From contig NZ_QNRI01000001.1 of NCBI RefSeq assembly GCF_003315295.1, positions 310,001 through 374,000 of the forward strand: 64,000 nt of DNA, read 5' to 3'. Positions 26,618 to 36,010 of this stretch are shown here, one piece after another. This stretch comes from Paraliobacillus ryukyuensis (GTDB lineage: Bacteria > Bacillota > Bacilli > Bacillales > Amphibacillaceae). The notes under the pieces were generated by a model, which was not told the origin of the DNA, made no database searches, and saw nothing but the letters and a program-made list of their open reading frames with translations. How positions within the stretch are numbered: position 1 is the stretch's first letter; each line of letters opens with the position of its first letter. Position numbers and translations under genes: made by a program.

Positions 26618-29392
26618 CTATTCTTTATTTTGCAAGATAAATTCAGTAAATTGAGTAACTGTTAACGGTTGACTAAATAGAAATCCTTGAACATATTGGC
26701 AATATTGATTTCTAATATATGCCAATTGATCTTGTGTTTCAATCCCTTCCGCTACAACGGATAAACGTAATTTTTTTGCTAAATCAAACATGGTCTTCAA
26801 TACCACATCCTCAGTTTGATCATACAGGATATCATCAAGAAAAGAGCGGTCAATTTTTAATGTATCAATTGGTAATTCTTTTAGGACATTTAGAGAAGAG
26901 TAGCCTGTGCCAAAGTCATCGATCGCAATCAGCACGCCAAGTTGTTGAAGCTCTGCAATAAATGCTACTACTTGTTCCTGGTTTTGAATAATGGAGCTTT
27001 CCGTAATCTCTAATTGTAAGGAACTTGGATCAATGTTTGTTTCTTCAATTATTTGTTTTATTTTATTGACTAACGCGCGGTCCATTAATTGTACTGGAGA
27101 CAAATTAACAGATAAATGCATATTGCTGAAGCATCTTTCTTGCCAATCTTTTAATTGATGACAAGCAGTTCGTAACACCCACTCCCCAATATGATGTATT
27201 AGACCTGTTTCTTCAGCGATTGGAATAAACTCTGAAGGGGAAATTAACCCAAGTTGATGATGCTCCCATCTTAACAAACATTCCGCCCCCATTATTTTTC
27301 CACTTTGCGCATGCATGATAGGTTGATAATTCAGGAAAAATTCATGCTTGTCACAAGCTTGATATAAATCCATTTCCAACCGTAGTTTAGCTGATACATC
27401 TGTTTCCATGTCCTCGGTGTAAAATCGAAACGTGTTTTTCCCTTGTTGCTTAGACTGATACATGGCAATATCAGCAAACTTTGTTAAGCTCTTCATTTCA
27501 GTCGCGTGATCTCGATAGATGCTTATGCCAATACTAGCTGTTGTGATAAACTTATTCTCTTCAAAGTAATACGGTTTAGCGATTTTGACTAATACTTCTT
27601 TTGCTAAATCTGCAACTTCTTGTCTTCCCTCTATATTCGGAAAAAGAATGATAAACTCATCTCCACCAAATCGAAACACAGTGGCAGATTTCAGTAAAAT
27701 ATTCTGCAATCGACTAGCCACAGTTTGAAGTAATGTGTCTCCTGCCTCATGACCAAAAGTATCATTAATATACTTAAATCGGTCTAAATCTAAAAATAGT
27801 AAAGCAAATTTTTTATTCTTCTTCTCAGATTGCTCAATGATTTGTCTTAATTTATCTTTATACATGTAACGATTCGGTATACCAGTTAAATCATCATAGT
27901 ATGCTTGACGTTTAATCAATGCTTCTTTTTCTTTTTGCTCCGTAATATCAGTAATTACGCAGAGCAGTTGCGTTTGTTCACCATCATCTCCCAAGATGGG
28001 CACTTTTCCTACATGAAACCAATGTTTGTTTCCTTTATCATCAAATAGAAAATCCTCTATTTCGTGCACCTGATTACTTCTAATAATTTTTCTGTTTAGA
28101 TCTAAATAATAAAGTGCTTCTTCATGATTTGGATTAAATTCTATTTCTTTTTTTCCTAAAATTTCTTCTGGCGTTTTTCCAAATAAATCAGCATATACTT
28201 TATTTACTAATGTAAATTCGCCTTCCCAATTCATGGTGTAAATGCCGTTCGGATTGTGGTTAATTATTCGATTTAAAAAGTTTTTCTGTTGTTTCAATTG
28301 ATCTGTCTTATGCTTGATATCTCCTCGATAGTTGTCTAATTTATTGGCCATTACATTAAACTTAGCATTTATTGAACCGATGGTAGACTTGTTATCAATG
28401 TCTCGAATACGATGATTATAGTGTCCGTCACTAATCTCTTCAATTGCTTTAAATAGTTTATTAAGAGGGCGTAATTGTTGCTGTACAGAAATAGTGACAA
28501 TAATAAATAACAATATAGATAAAATGATGAAAATAGGTATTAAAATTTTATTTAATTGATAGGATAACGCAGTAATATCAGATGATGGAAGTACCATCAC
28601 AATACGCCAATCAAATTTTGGAATAGACTGTTGCGAACTATAAAAATGATCATAAGTTGAAATATCCAGTTTTTGCGTCTTAGTTGCATCATTCGCAATA
28701 ATTTGTTCTTCTAGTTGGTTTATAAATTCTATTTCATGTTGATTTAAATTATTGTATCTGAATAATACGTCATCGTCAGACAAGATCGCTGTATAACTAT
28801 CTTCAACAAAGTCAAGTGATTGAAAGATAGATTGAAAAGACTCGTTATTGATATCTAAAAACAAATGTACCCATCGCTGCTCTTCTGTATTACCACCTAC
28901 TAATTTAGAGTACTGGATATATTGATTATCTCTTTGATCCGAGGAATGTTTCATCATTAACTTGTCATCTATTGTATCCAAATCATCTGTAAGTTTATTG
29001 AAATTAATATCTAACTTGTTAATATAGGAGGCAATTTGGTGACCATCCGAATCAGTAACTACAATACCATCTACAATAGAACCGTATGTTGTAAGATCTT
29101 CTATCGTAGATTGAAGTGAATTAATCTCCATATCTGAATTTATGTTTCTTGCTATAAATCTAGTTATACTTTCAATATCGGAAGTTTTTTGTGTAATTTG
29201 GGTTTCTAGACGATCGGTTACATTATCCATTCGTTCTTGATAATGATTTGTAAGGTATTGAACAAGTAGTTTATGGGAAGAAAACATTAAAAGCATAAAT
29301 AAACAAAAAATGATAATACCGTTTATACTAACAATTTGCCAAAATTTTTTTGAGCGCCAAAAATTAAATTTTTTCAACGTATCACGCTCCAT
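26618..29392 (-). CDS. Membrane sensor with HAMP, PAS, GGDEF and EAL domains
   Basis: 924 residues that make and break cyclic di-GMP. A first helix lies at about 15-35, then an outer sensor region of about 240 residues (dCACHE-like), a second helix at about 280-300, HAMP, a PAS domain near 375-480, GGDEF near 500-650 and EAL near 670-915. The synthase site is intact (RFGGDEFIILF). The phosphodiesterase motif reads ECLLRW in place of EALLRW, but ITESS, DDFGTGYSS, LKIDRSFL and AEGIE are kept, so both activities are plausible. No RxxD inhibition site is seen five residues before GGDEF. The ligand is unknown. Single gene. Confidence 0.92.
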   Translation of the reverse strand: MERDTLKKFNFWRSKKFWQIVSINGIIIFCLFMLLMFSSHKLLVQYLTNHYQERMDNVTDRLETQITQKTSDIESITRFIARNINSDMEINSLQSTIEDLTTYGSIVDGIVVTDSDGHQIASYINKLDINFNKLTDDLDTIDDKLMMKHSSDQRDNQYIQYSKLVGGNTEEQRWVHLFLDINNESFQSIFQSLDFVEDSYTAILSDDDVLFRYNNLNQHEIEFINQLEEQIIANDATKTQKLDISTYDHFYSSQQSIPKFDWRIVMVLPSSDITALSYQLNKILIPIFIILSILLFIIVTISVQQQLRPLNKLFKAIEEISDGHYNHRIRDIDNKSTIGSINAKFNVMANKLDNYRGDIKHKTDQLKQQKNFLNRIINHNPNGIYTMNWEGEFTLVNKVYADLFGKTPEEILGKKEIEFNPNHEEALYYLDLNRKIIRSNQVHEIEDFLFDDKGNKHWFHVGKVPILGDDGEQTQLLCVITDITEQKEKEALIKRQAYYDDLTGIPNRYMYKDKLRQIIEQSEKKNKKFALLFLDLDRFKYINDTFGHEAGDTLLQTVASRLQNILLKSATVFRFGGDEFIILFPNIEGRQEVADLAKEVLVKIAKPYYFEENKFITTASIGISIYRDHATEMKSLTKFADIAMYQSKQQGKNTFRFYTEDMETDVSAKLRLEMDLYQACDKHEFFLNYQPIMHAQSGKIMGAECLLRWEHHQLGLISPSEFIPIAEETGLIHHIGEWVLRTACHQLKDWQERCFSNMHLSVNLSPVQLMDRALVNKIKQIIEETNIDPSSLQLEITESSIIQNQEQVVAFIAELQQLGVLIAIDDFGTGYSSLNVLKELPIDTLKIDRSFLDDILYDQTEDVVLKTMFDLAKKLRLSVVAEGIETQDQLAYIRNQYCQYVQGFLFSQPLTVTQFTEFILQNKE

Positions 29393-29725
29393 TAATTAAG
29401 TTTTCTAAGCTTAAACATAATTTTCCTGAAAATAGTTTAATCTTTTTGTGGTAAAACTGATAAAGTGCTTTATATTCAATGAATTTTCTAAACTATTTGT
29501 GCTACACTAGCATATATGACGAAAAAACATAATACAATGAATTTCGACATTTTTTGCTATGTTGGCATTTACTATATACTAACTATTCATTATTCAGCTA
29601 TAAAAAGGGATTTCTATTTATTTTATCGGCATAAGCCTTTCAAAAATAAGCATATGCTGAATGTAATTTTCAGAAATAAATACCATTCTGATAAATTGTT
29701 CTCTTTTACAAATATTTTTACTTTA

Positions 29726-29755
29726 TTGACATAAAATCTGACTATTTGATATAGT
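29726..29755 (+). promoter_or_regulatory. Promoter of the lysine riboswitch-dapA unit
   Basis: TTGACA (29726-29731), 18-base spacer, TATAGT (29750-29755), about 25 bases before the aptamer. Confidence 0.7.
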
Positions 29756-29774
29756 AAACTTAATATTAAGTTTA

Positions 29775-29975
29775 CTTCAATCTAACATTGAAGTGAGTAT
29801 AGAGGTGCATTGACCAAGAGTAGGCTACAAGAAGATGATGAGAACTAAAGATTGTAGTTGAAAGGGGAATTTGCCGAAGTGAATATTGGCTTATCACTTT
29901 ATTCACTGGTGCTGTATTGAATAAATACAGTACTGTCATATAGCAATTGCTATATGGAGGGCTATCTCACGCGTC
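29775..29975 (+). ncRNA. Lysine riboswitch (L box)
   Basis: The conserved L-box blocks occur in order: GTGAGTATAGAGGTGC, AAGAGTA, AAAGGGGAA, TTGCCGAAGTGAA, CTGGTGCTGTATTGAATAAAT, ACTGTCATATAG, and TATATGGAGGGCTATCTC. Lysine binding should promote the downstream terminator and lower dapA expression. Confidence 0.97.
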
Positions 29976-29996
29976 ATTTTATTGTTTTTACATGAT

Positions 29997-30030
29997 GCAG
30001 CGGGCGTCCTATCCCCGCTGCTTTTTGTTG
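29997..30030 (+). terminator. Lysine-controlled terminator before dapA
   Basis: GCAGCGGG pairs with CCCGCTGC. CTTTTTGTTG follows. Confidence 0.85.
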
Positions 30031-30111
30031 TTTATTATGATGAGATGCCCTCTATTCGATCTATCTAGTTGAATAGATCATGCTTTAAATATTTGAATAG
30101 AGGTGAAAGTC

Positions 30112-31002
30112 ATGCAATTCGGACGACTATTAACTGCAATGGTAACCCCATTTGACAACAAAGGAAATATTGATTTTGGTAAAACAGATCAATTAATTAA
30201 TCATCTATTATTAAATGGAACAGAAGGCATTGTGATCACAGGAACTACAGGAGAATCACCTACATTATCAAACGAAGAAAAACTTTCTTTCATACGCTAT
30301 GTGGTACAATATGTTAACGGCAGAATCCCAGTCATCGCTGGCACAGGCTCTAATAACACTCGGGCGTCTATTATATTAACTAAACAAGCGGAAACCATTG
30401 GAGTAGATGGTGTAATGTTAGTGACCCCTTACTATAACAAACCCTCTCAGGAAGGAATGTTTCAACATTTTAGTGCAATTGCTAAGGAAACAACCTTGCC
30501 GATTATGTTATATAACATTCCTGGTAGAAGTGTTGTAGGTATGACTACAGATATCATTGTTCGTCTAGCCAATAACTTTGATAATATTGTTGCAATTAAA
30601 GAAGCAAGCGGCGATTTAGATGCCATGACAGCAATCATTCACGATACGGATGATTCATTCCAGTTATATAGTGGTGATGATTCACTAACTTTACCAATTT
30701 TATCGATTGGTGGTACAGGTGTCATTTCTGCTTCTTCTCATATTATCGGTCGAGAAATGCAAGACATGATAACTAGCCATATAAATGGTCATCCTGCACA
30801 AGCAGCAGCTATCCACCAACAAATACTGCCGTTAATGAAGGCCTTATTTATGGCTCCTAATCCGACAGCCATTAAAGAAGCCCTGGCTTTGATTGGTCTA
30901 AATGTTGGAAGTGTACGTTTACCTTTGATTGCATTATCAGAAGAACAACGCGAGGAATTAGCCAAGACGATAGCCTGTTCTAAAAAAGCACAGGTTAGTT
31001 AA
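30112..31002 (+). CDS. dapA: 4-hydroxy-tetrahydrodipicolinate synthase
   Basis: Condenses aspartate semialdehyde with pyruvate, the first step specific to lysine and diaminopimelate. 296 residues. Motifs: GTTGESPTLSNEEK, the substrate Tyr in LYNIPGRS, and the Schiff-base Lys in VAIKEASGDLD. The start is the ATG after GAGGTGA; the GTG at 30103 lies within that ribosome site. It is the only lysine gene in the window and sits behind its own lysine riboswitch. Confidence 0.96.
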   Translation: MQFGRLLTAMVTPFDNKGNIDFGKTDQLINHLLLNGTEGIVITGTTGESPTLSNEEKLSFIRYVVQYVNGRIPVIAGTGSNNTRASIILTKQAETIGVDGVMLVTPYYNKPSQEGMFQHFSAIAKETTLPIMLYNIPGRSVVGMTTDIIVRLANNFDNIVAIKEASGDLDAMTAIIHDTDDSFQLYSGDDSLTLPILSIGGTGVISASSHIIGREMQDMITSHINGHPAQAAAIHQQILPLMKALFMAPNPTAIKEALALIGLNVGSVRLPLIALSEEQREELAKTIACSKKAQVS

Positions 31003-31138
31003 AAAAGGAAGAGGCTGGGGCATAACAAAATTAGAAGAACCAGAATCTGACCAACGTGAATGAAGTGTTATGTTTGCACACTATCTTATTCAGATTTTTC
31101 TTCTTCAGTTACTCTTTTCCCAAGCCTCTTCCTTTTTC
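31001..31138. repeat. Large imperfect hairpin element between dapA and cvfB
   Basis: Outer arms AAAAAGGAAGAGGCT(.)GGG and CCC(A)AGCCTCTTCCTTTTT enclose an inner pair AGAAGAA..AATCTGA / TCAGATT..CTTCT. The stem spans about 135 bases, beginning at the dapA stop and ending at the cvfB stop. It works as a terminator in both directions. Its AGAGGCTGGGGCATAAC segment resembles a repeat I recall from other low-GC Gram-positives. Confidence 0.75.
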
Positions 31139-31139
31139 T

Positions 31140-31994
31140 TTAATCCAATAGTACCGTTTTATTTTCTTGTTGTTTAACCTTGTTTTCTTTCATTAATTTT
31201 CCTAACGCGCGTTTAAATGCAGCTTTGCTTATTTTAAATGTATCATATATTGTAGTTGGATCTGTTTTATCATTAAAAGGCATTTCTCCATGATGGTCCT
31301 GAAGATAGGCTAATATCGTGTCAGCATCCGTTCTTCTTGCTTCTTTTTTCCGAGGACGTAACGAAACATTTATGGTACCATCCTCTTTAACGGCGATTAC
31401 TCTTCCATTGACCCATTGTCCTAATCGCGGTTCATGTTTACGTTCTGTATGATGGATAAACCCTCTGTAACCTTGATCTGAGATCATCACTGCTCCTTCT
31501 CGATCTGTTCGAAAAATTCTTCCTTCAATCGATTGATCAAGCAAATTTTCTGGTGCAATATCCCATGTCCCTTCAAAATCAGATTCGGATACAGGTTTTG
31601 CTAATAACCTACCTTTTTTATCATGTTCTAATGTAACATATAATTGATCCTCTACTTCAGGCCAAACACTGGTATAAACCGGTAGATCATCTTTAGAAAC
31701 TAAGATATCAACGGCAATACCTATATCAACAAATACACCTAAACTAGGAACAATTCTAGTAACATCAGCCCAATCAAATACATCTAATTGAACATCAGGC
31801 AACCTTGTAGTACCATACCATTGATCATTATCTAAATAGACAAAGACTTGGTAGTTTTGATTTAATTCCAATGCATCATTATTTTCTTTATTAACATACA
31901 CATTTGCTAATGCTGTATTAGAAAGTACATAATAGTCTTTGATTTCGTTCTTTACTTGTAATGAAACAATATTTCCAGCAAGTGATTTCTTCAA
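31140..31994 (-). CDS. cvfB: CvfB/YitL family S1 RNA-binding protein
   Basis: 284 residues with repeated S1-type beta domains (GVFVDIGIAVDILVSKDDLP near 108-130 and YRGFIHHTERKHEPRLGQWVNGRV near 178-205) and a C-terminal winged helix (DTFKISKAAFKRALGKLMKENKVK). CvfB is known in staphylococci to affect virulence gene expression; YitL is the Bacillus homologue. The start is TTG after AGAAGG. It diverges from the yqxD-like gene. Confidence 0.9.
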   Translation of the reverse strand: MKKSLAGNIVSLQVKNEIKDYYVLSNTALANVYVNKENNDALELNQNYQVFVYLDNDQWYGTTRLPDVQLDVFDWADVTRIVPSLGVFVDIGIAVDILVSKDDLPVYTSVWPEVEDQLYVTLEHDKKGRLLAKPVSESDFEGTWDIAPENLLDQSIEGRIFRTDREGAVMISDQGYRGFIHHTERKHEPRLGQWVNGRVIAVKEDGTINVSLRPRKKEARRTDADTILAYLQDHHGEMPFNDKTDPTTIYDTFKISKAAFKRALGKLMKENKVKQQENKTVLLD

Positions 31995-32132
31995 ATTTTA
32001 GCCTTCTTTCTATTCTCTATTCTAATAAATTATTATAACCGAAGTCATACGTTGATAAAATAGTAAAGGGAATAATATCATTCGATTCATTAATATAATT
32101 AATAAAATAAACATAAAGGTTGGTAAAATAAC

Positions 32133-32576
32133 ATGAAAATTTATGTAGATGCAGATGCTTGTCCAGTAAAAGATATTGTAATTGAAGAAGCACATGAAAA
32201 AAATATACCCGTATTGTTAGTGAAAAGCTATGCTCATTTTTCTACACAAGAAGACCCAGCTGGTGTAACTTCTATTTATGTAGACGCTGATCGAGAAGCC
32301 GTAGATTATCGGATTCTTTCTTTGGTAGCAAAAGATGACGTAGTAATTACACAAGATTATGGACTTGCTTCATTAGCATTAGAAAAACAAGCAAAAGTTT
32401 TACACCACAAAGGATTCTTGTATTCTAATAAGAATATTGATTACTTGTTAGAAGTGCGTTATCAAAATGCACAGGCTAGACGTCAAAAGCAAAAAATCAA
32501 GGGCCCAAAGCGGTTAACACAGGAAGATAAAGATCTTTTTCGAGCTAAACTTCGTGATACCTTAACTAATTATTGA
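32133..32576 (+). CDS. UPF0178 (YqxD/YaiI, DUF188) protein
   Basis: 147 residues. It opens with the family motif MKIYVDADACPVKDI and has clustered Asp residues (YVDADREAVDYRI, DDVVITQDYGLASLAL) arranged like a PIN-type nuclease fold. Tail RRQKQKIKGPKRLTQEDKDLF is conserved in the family. Biochemical function is not established. AAGGTTGG precedes the ATG. Confidence 0.92.
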   Translation: MKIYVDADACPVKDIVIEEAHEKNIPVLLVKSYAHFSTQEDPAGVTSIYVDADREAVDYRILSLVAKDDVVITQDYGLASLALEKQAKVLHHKGFLYSNKNIDYLLEVRYQNAQARRQKQKIKGPKRLTQEDKDLFRAKLRDTLTNY

Positions 32577-32684
32577 TAAATTCTTAAAATTTGGTTGACA
32601 GGAACTAGGTAACTAAGGTAAGTTTGTTTTAATTCCGATTAATTTAATAAGAATAATGATATTAATGAATAAGGTGTGACAATA

Positions 32685-33455
32685 ATGTTTCTTACTATAC
32701 AACAACTTAATAAACAATTTTCGGATCAAAACGGTCAAGTTAGCACTATTTTGAAAGATATCAATTTATCTGTCAACGAAGGAGAGTTCATTTCCATTTT
32801 AGGGCCATCTGGTTGCGGGAAATCTACATTACTCTCGATTATCGCTGGCTTAACATCTGCTACTGAAGGAAAAATTAAAGTCGAAGGAACACCTATCTCC
32901 TCACCAGGAAAAGACCGCGGAATGGTATTTCAAGAACCAGCTTTATTCCCTTGGTTATCAGTTAAAGAAAACGTGATGTTTCCTTTAAAAAGCGATGGAT
33001 CCAAAATAGATGCTGAAGAAAAAGCAACAAATTATTTGAAAATGGTACAATTGTCAAATTATCTTGATCATTATCCGCATGAAATATCCGGTGGAATGCA
33101 GCAACGTGTAGCTATTGCGCGTGCGTTAGCGATGGACCCTAGATTATTATTGATGGATGAGCCATTTGGTGCATTAGATGAACAAACTCGCACAAGATTG
33201 CATACGCAATTAGAAAACATTTGGAGAGATACAAAGAAAACTATCTTATTTGTAACACATAGCATTACTGAATCTATTAAGTTATCAGATCGCATTATTG
33301 TCATGGGCACACGACCTGGTACCATATTAGCCGATATCAAAGTGACCATTTCACGACCACGAGAAGATCATAAAGAAAAAATGTTTGAACTGGAAGAAGA
33401 AATTATGACCTATCTTAAAAAAGAAATCGATAAAGTAATTGCTGAGGAGAATTGA
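32685..33455 (+). CDS. NitT/TauT-type ABC importer, ATPase
   Basis: Energises uptake through the permease encoded next. 256 residues: Walker A GPSGCGKST, Q-loop MVFQEPALFPWL, signature [15 protein letters not shown], Walker B LLLMDEPFGALD and switch FVTHSITES. It is closest to SsuB/TauB/NrtD-type ATPases. The start at ATG 32685 follows AAGGTG; the GTG at 32676 overlaps that site. First gene of a three-gene operon. Confidence 0.92.
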   Translation: MFLTIQQLNKQFSDQNGQVSTILKDINLSVNEGEFISILGPSGCGKSTLLSIIAGLTSATEGKIKVEGTPISSPGKDRGMVFQEPALFPWLSVKENVMFPLKSDGSKIDAEEKATNYLKMVQLSNYLDHYPHEISGGMQQRVAIARALAMDPRLLLMDEPFGALDEQTRTRLHTQLENIWRDTKKTILFVTHSITESIKLSDRIIVMGTRPGTILADIKVTISRPREDHKEKMFELEEEIMTYLKKEIDKVIAEEN

Positions 33456-33456
33456 T

Positions 33457-34209
33457 ATGAATCCACTACTAAAACGAATTCTTTTCTTTGTTATCTTAAT
33501 CGGTTTTTGGAGCTTTGGTTCTGCAGTAAATTTATGGTCTGAAGTGTTGTTCCCTTCCCCTCTCAGTGTAATTAATTCTTTAGTAGCAGGCATAACAGAT
33601 ATGACACTGATCTATGATTTAATTGCTAGTTTTCGCAGGTTGGCAATCGGTCTAAGTATCGCGCTAATTATTGGAACAGCAATTGGGGTATTAATAGCGA
33701 AATCAAAAACAGCAGATGATACGATTGGTGCCATGCTATTGGCATTACAAAGCGTGCCTAGTATTGTCTGGCTACCATTAGCAATAATGTGGTTTGGCCT
33801 TAATGAAAAAGCAGTTATTTTTATCGTTATCCTTGGTGGTACATTTGTGATGGCCTTAAATATTCGAACTGGCATTAAAAATGTGTCCCCATTATTTATT
33901 AAAGCAGCACGAACCATGGGATCTTCAGGCTTTGACTTATTTCTACGAGTCATCTTCCCTGCTTCTATTCCACACGTCGTAACAGGAACACGCTTAGCTT
34001 GGGCCTTTTCTTGGCGAGCGTTGATGGCTGGAGAATTACTTAGTACTGGGCCTGGATTAGGTTATACACTGCGCTATGCTTCTGATTTCGGTGATATGAG
34101 TTTAGTCATTGGTGTCATGATTATCATTGGTGTTATTGGTGCTATTGTCGATCAACTAATTTTCCAACGTATTGAAAAGAATGTAGCAAGACGTTGGGGC
34201 TTATCATAA
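33457..34209 (+). CDS. NitT/TauT-type ABC importer, permease
   Basis: 250 residues with six hydrophobic helices. The ATPase-coupling EAA loop reads AARTMGSSGFDLFLRVIFPASIPHVVTG. The ATG follows GAGGAG and lies one base after the ATPase stop. The frame extends upstream to 33439, but those codons contain the ribosome site. SsuC/TauC type. Confidence 0.92.
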   Translation: MNPLLKRILFFVILIGFWSFGSAVNLWSEVLFPSPLSVINSLVAGITDMTLIYDLIASFRRLAIGLSIALIIGTAIGVLIAKSKTADDTIGAMLLALQSVPSIVWLPLAIMWFGLNEKAVIFIVILGGTFVMALNIRTGIKNVSPLFIKAARTMGSSGFDLFLRVIFPASIPHVVTGTRLAWAFSWRALMAGELLSTGPGLGYTLRYASDFGDMSLVIGVMIIIGVIGAIVDQLIFQRIEKNVARRWGLS

Positions 34210-34232
34210 AAAACCCTAAGGAGGAAAGTGAC

Positions 34233-35228
34233 ATGAAAAAAGTAATAATTAGTATAGTATTTATCTTTATTGTAGGTGTTTTAGCAGCTTGTGGTACTTC
34301 GGGAGGATCGACTTCTAAGGATGACGAACGGACGATCACCCTTGGATATTTTCCTAATATTAACCATGTTCCTGCTATGGTTGCCAAATCAGAAGGTATA
34401 TATAAAGAAAAAGTAGGCGACAATGTTACAATTGAATACAAAACATTCCCTGACGGTGCTTCTTTTATGACAGCATTAAAAACAGGCGAAATTGAAGCAG
34501 GACTTGTTGGCCCGGGACCAGCAATGAATAATTACACGACAGGAACAGATGTAAAGATTTTAGCTGGTGGTTCTACAGGTGGTACAGTAACAGTTGCTAG
34601 AAAAGATAGCGGTATTGAATCAATTGAAGACCTTAAAGGAAAAACATTTATTACCCCGCGTGTGGGATGTACACACGATGTGCAATTCGAAACTTTCATG
34701 AAGGAACATGGTATCACTTCTGAACGTACGGGTGGTGAAATGGTTCATACCACAGGAAAACCAGCACAGTATCAGGCAATGTTTGAATCAGGGAAAGTAG
34801 ATGTTGCAGTTGCTCCAGAACCTTGGGGATCTGTATTGCAAATGGAAACTGGCGCAAAAGTAATTGTCGCACCAGATGAAGTTTCTTTCGGTGAAACATT
34901 ACCAGCTTCTGTCCTCGTTACATCAGGTGATATGATTAAAAACGATAAAGAATTAATTCAACAGATTGTCGAAGCACATAAAGAAGCAATTACCTTCATC
35001 AATGAAAACGAGGAAAAAGCAAAAGATATCACGATTGCAGATATCAAAGAAAACACTGGTCAAGAATTAAGTAAAGAAGTAATTGATAGCGCATGGAACA
35101 ACATTGGTTTTAGTTATGATGTTAGTGCAGAAGAAGTGCAAGCATTCGGGGATTCTTCTTACGAATTAAAATTCTTAAAAGAACAACCAGATTTCTCAAA
35201 CTTAATTGACACACAGTTTATTGACTAA
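34233..35228 (+). CDS. NitT/TauT-type ABC importer, substrate-binding lipoprotein
   Basis: 331 residues. An N-terminal signal of about 20 residues ends in the lipobox LAAC, so the protein is anchored by lipid outside the membrane. The body is an SsuA/TauA-like two-lobe fold (TLGYFPNINHVPAMVAKSEGIY, GEIEAGLVGPGPAMNNY, APEPWGSVLQ). Candidate ligands are sulfonates, nitrate or thiamine precursors; no ssuD, tauD or nas gene is nearby to decide. The start follows AAGGAGG. Confidence 0.9.
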   Translation: MKKVIISIVFIFIVGVLAACGTSGGSTSKDDERTITLGYFPNINHVPAMVAKSEGIYKEKVGDNVTIEYKTFPDGASFMTALKTGEIEAGLVGPGPAMNNYTTGTDVKILAGGSTGGTVTVARKDSGIESIEDLKGKTFITPRVGCTHDVQFETFMKEHGITSERTGGEMVHTTGKPAQYQAMFESGKVDVAVAPEPWGSVLQMETGAKVIVAPDEVSFGETLPASVLVTSGDMIKNDKELIQQIVEAHKEAITFINENEEKAKDITIADIKENTGQELSKEVIDSAWNNIGFSYDVSAEEVQAFGDSSYELKFLKEQPDFSNLIDTQFID

Positions 35229-35239
35229 TTTATTGTTAG

Positions 35240-35281
35240 AAAAAGGCTTTAAAGAGAAAGATCTCTTATAAAGCCTTTTTT
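35240..35281 (+). terminator. Terminator after the ABC importer operon
   Basis: AAAAAGGCTTTA pairs with TAAAGCCTTTTTT, with an inner AGAG/CTCT pair. Confidence 0.9.
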
Positions 35282-35343
35282 GCTTTATAAGTGTGGATGC
35301 AATTAGGAAATTGATTTAAATTTTCATGAATTAAAATAAGAAT

Positions 35344-35940
35344 CTAACATGAAGTCATCATTGTCATATTTATACCTCTTTCTAACATATAGTCATTTTT
35401 TAGAATACTGTATATTTCCAGATCGATTACTCCTTTCCCAGCCCAAACACTCGCTTGTCTTAAGACACCTTCTTTGATAAAACCATTCTTCAAAAGTACC
35501 TTTTTTGATATTTTGTTCGCAGGCATTACCTCTGCTTGAATTCGATTTATATTAACCTCCTCGAATAAAAAACGCACTATTCTTTGGACGGCCTCAGTTG
35601 AAATTCCTTTGTTCCAGAATTCCTCTGCTAGAAAATACCCTATACTAGCCATATTTACGTCTTTATTAAAGCTCATCACTTCAATAATTCCTACTAACCG
35701 ATTATCTTGAAAAATCCCCCATTTAATTCGCTTTTTCTTATTAAAATCTCGTTCAAAATGACTTATCATTTTTTGTACTGTTTGCTTATTGTGTTTAGGA
35801 ATAATTCCACAGTATGTAAATACAGCGTCGTTATTATAAATTGCAAAAACCTCTTCTAAGTGGATATCTTCAATTTTACTAAGAACGAGATGATCAGATT
35901 GTAATACTGGGAAGTCACTAAATATCGCATCAAAGTTCAT
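35344..35940 (-). CDS. GNAT acetyltransferase, RimJ/RimL type
   Basis: 198 residues. The GNAT core is seen as GIIEVMSFNKDVNMASIGYFLAEEFWNKG and the acetyl-CoA loop region EAVQRIVRFLFEEVN, then NRIQAEVMPANKISKKVLLKNGFIKEG, typical of N-terminal or small-molecule acetylation enzymes. The start is the ATG of MNFDAIF, which has GGGAA in front; the frame runs back to 35964 without a better site. The substrate is unknown. Confidence 0.88.
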   Translation of the reverse strand: MNFDAIFSDFPVLQSDHLVLSKIEDIHLEEVFAIYNNDAVFTYCGIIPKHNKQTVQKMISHFERDFNKKKRIKWGIFQDNRLVGIIEVMSFNKDVNMASIGYFLAEEFWNKGISTEAVQRIVRFLFEEVNINRIQAEVMPANKISKKVLLKNGFIKEGVLRQASVWAGKGVIDLEIYSILKNDYMLERGINMTMMTSC

Positions 35941-36010
35941 TATTCCCTTCGCTCCCTTACGCATTTCTTAAATTCTTTAAGAAATGCTATTAGTTAAAAT
36001 CTTATTTTAA

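Noticed and set aside
29516-29734. 72-codon frame upstream of the lysine riboswitch
   Set aside because: No ribosome site and very rich in Tyr, Phe and Lys from AT-rich DNA. It overlaps the riboswitch promoter.
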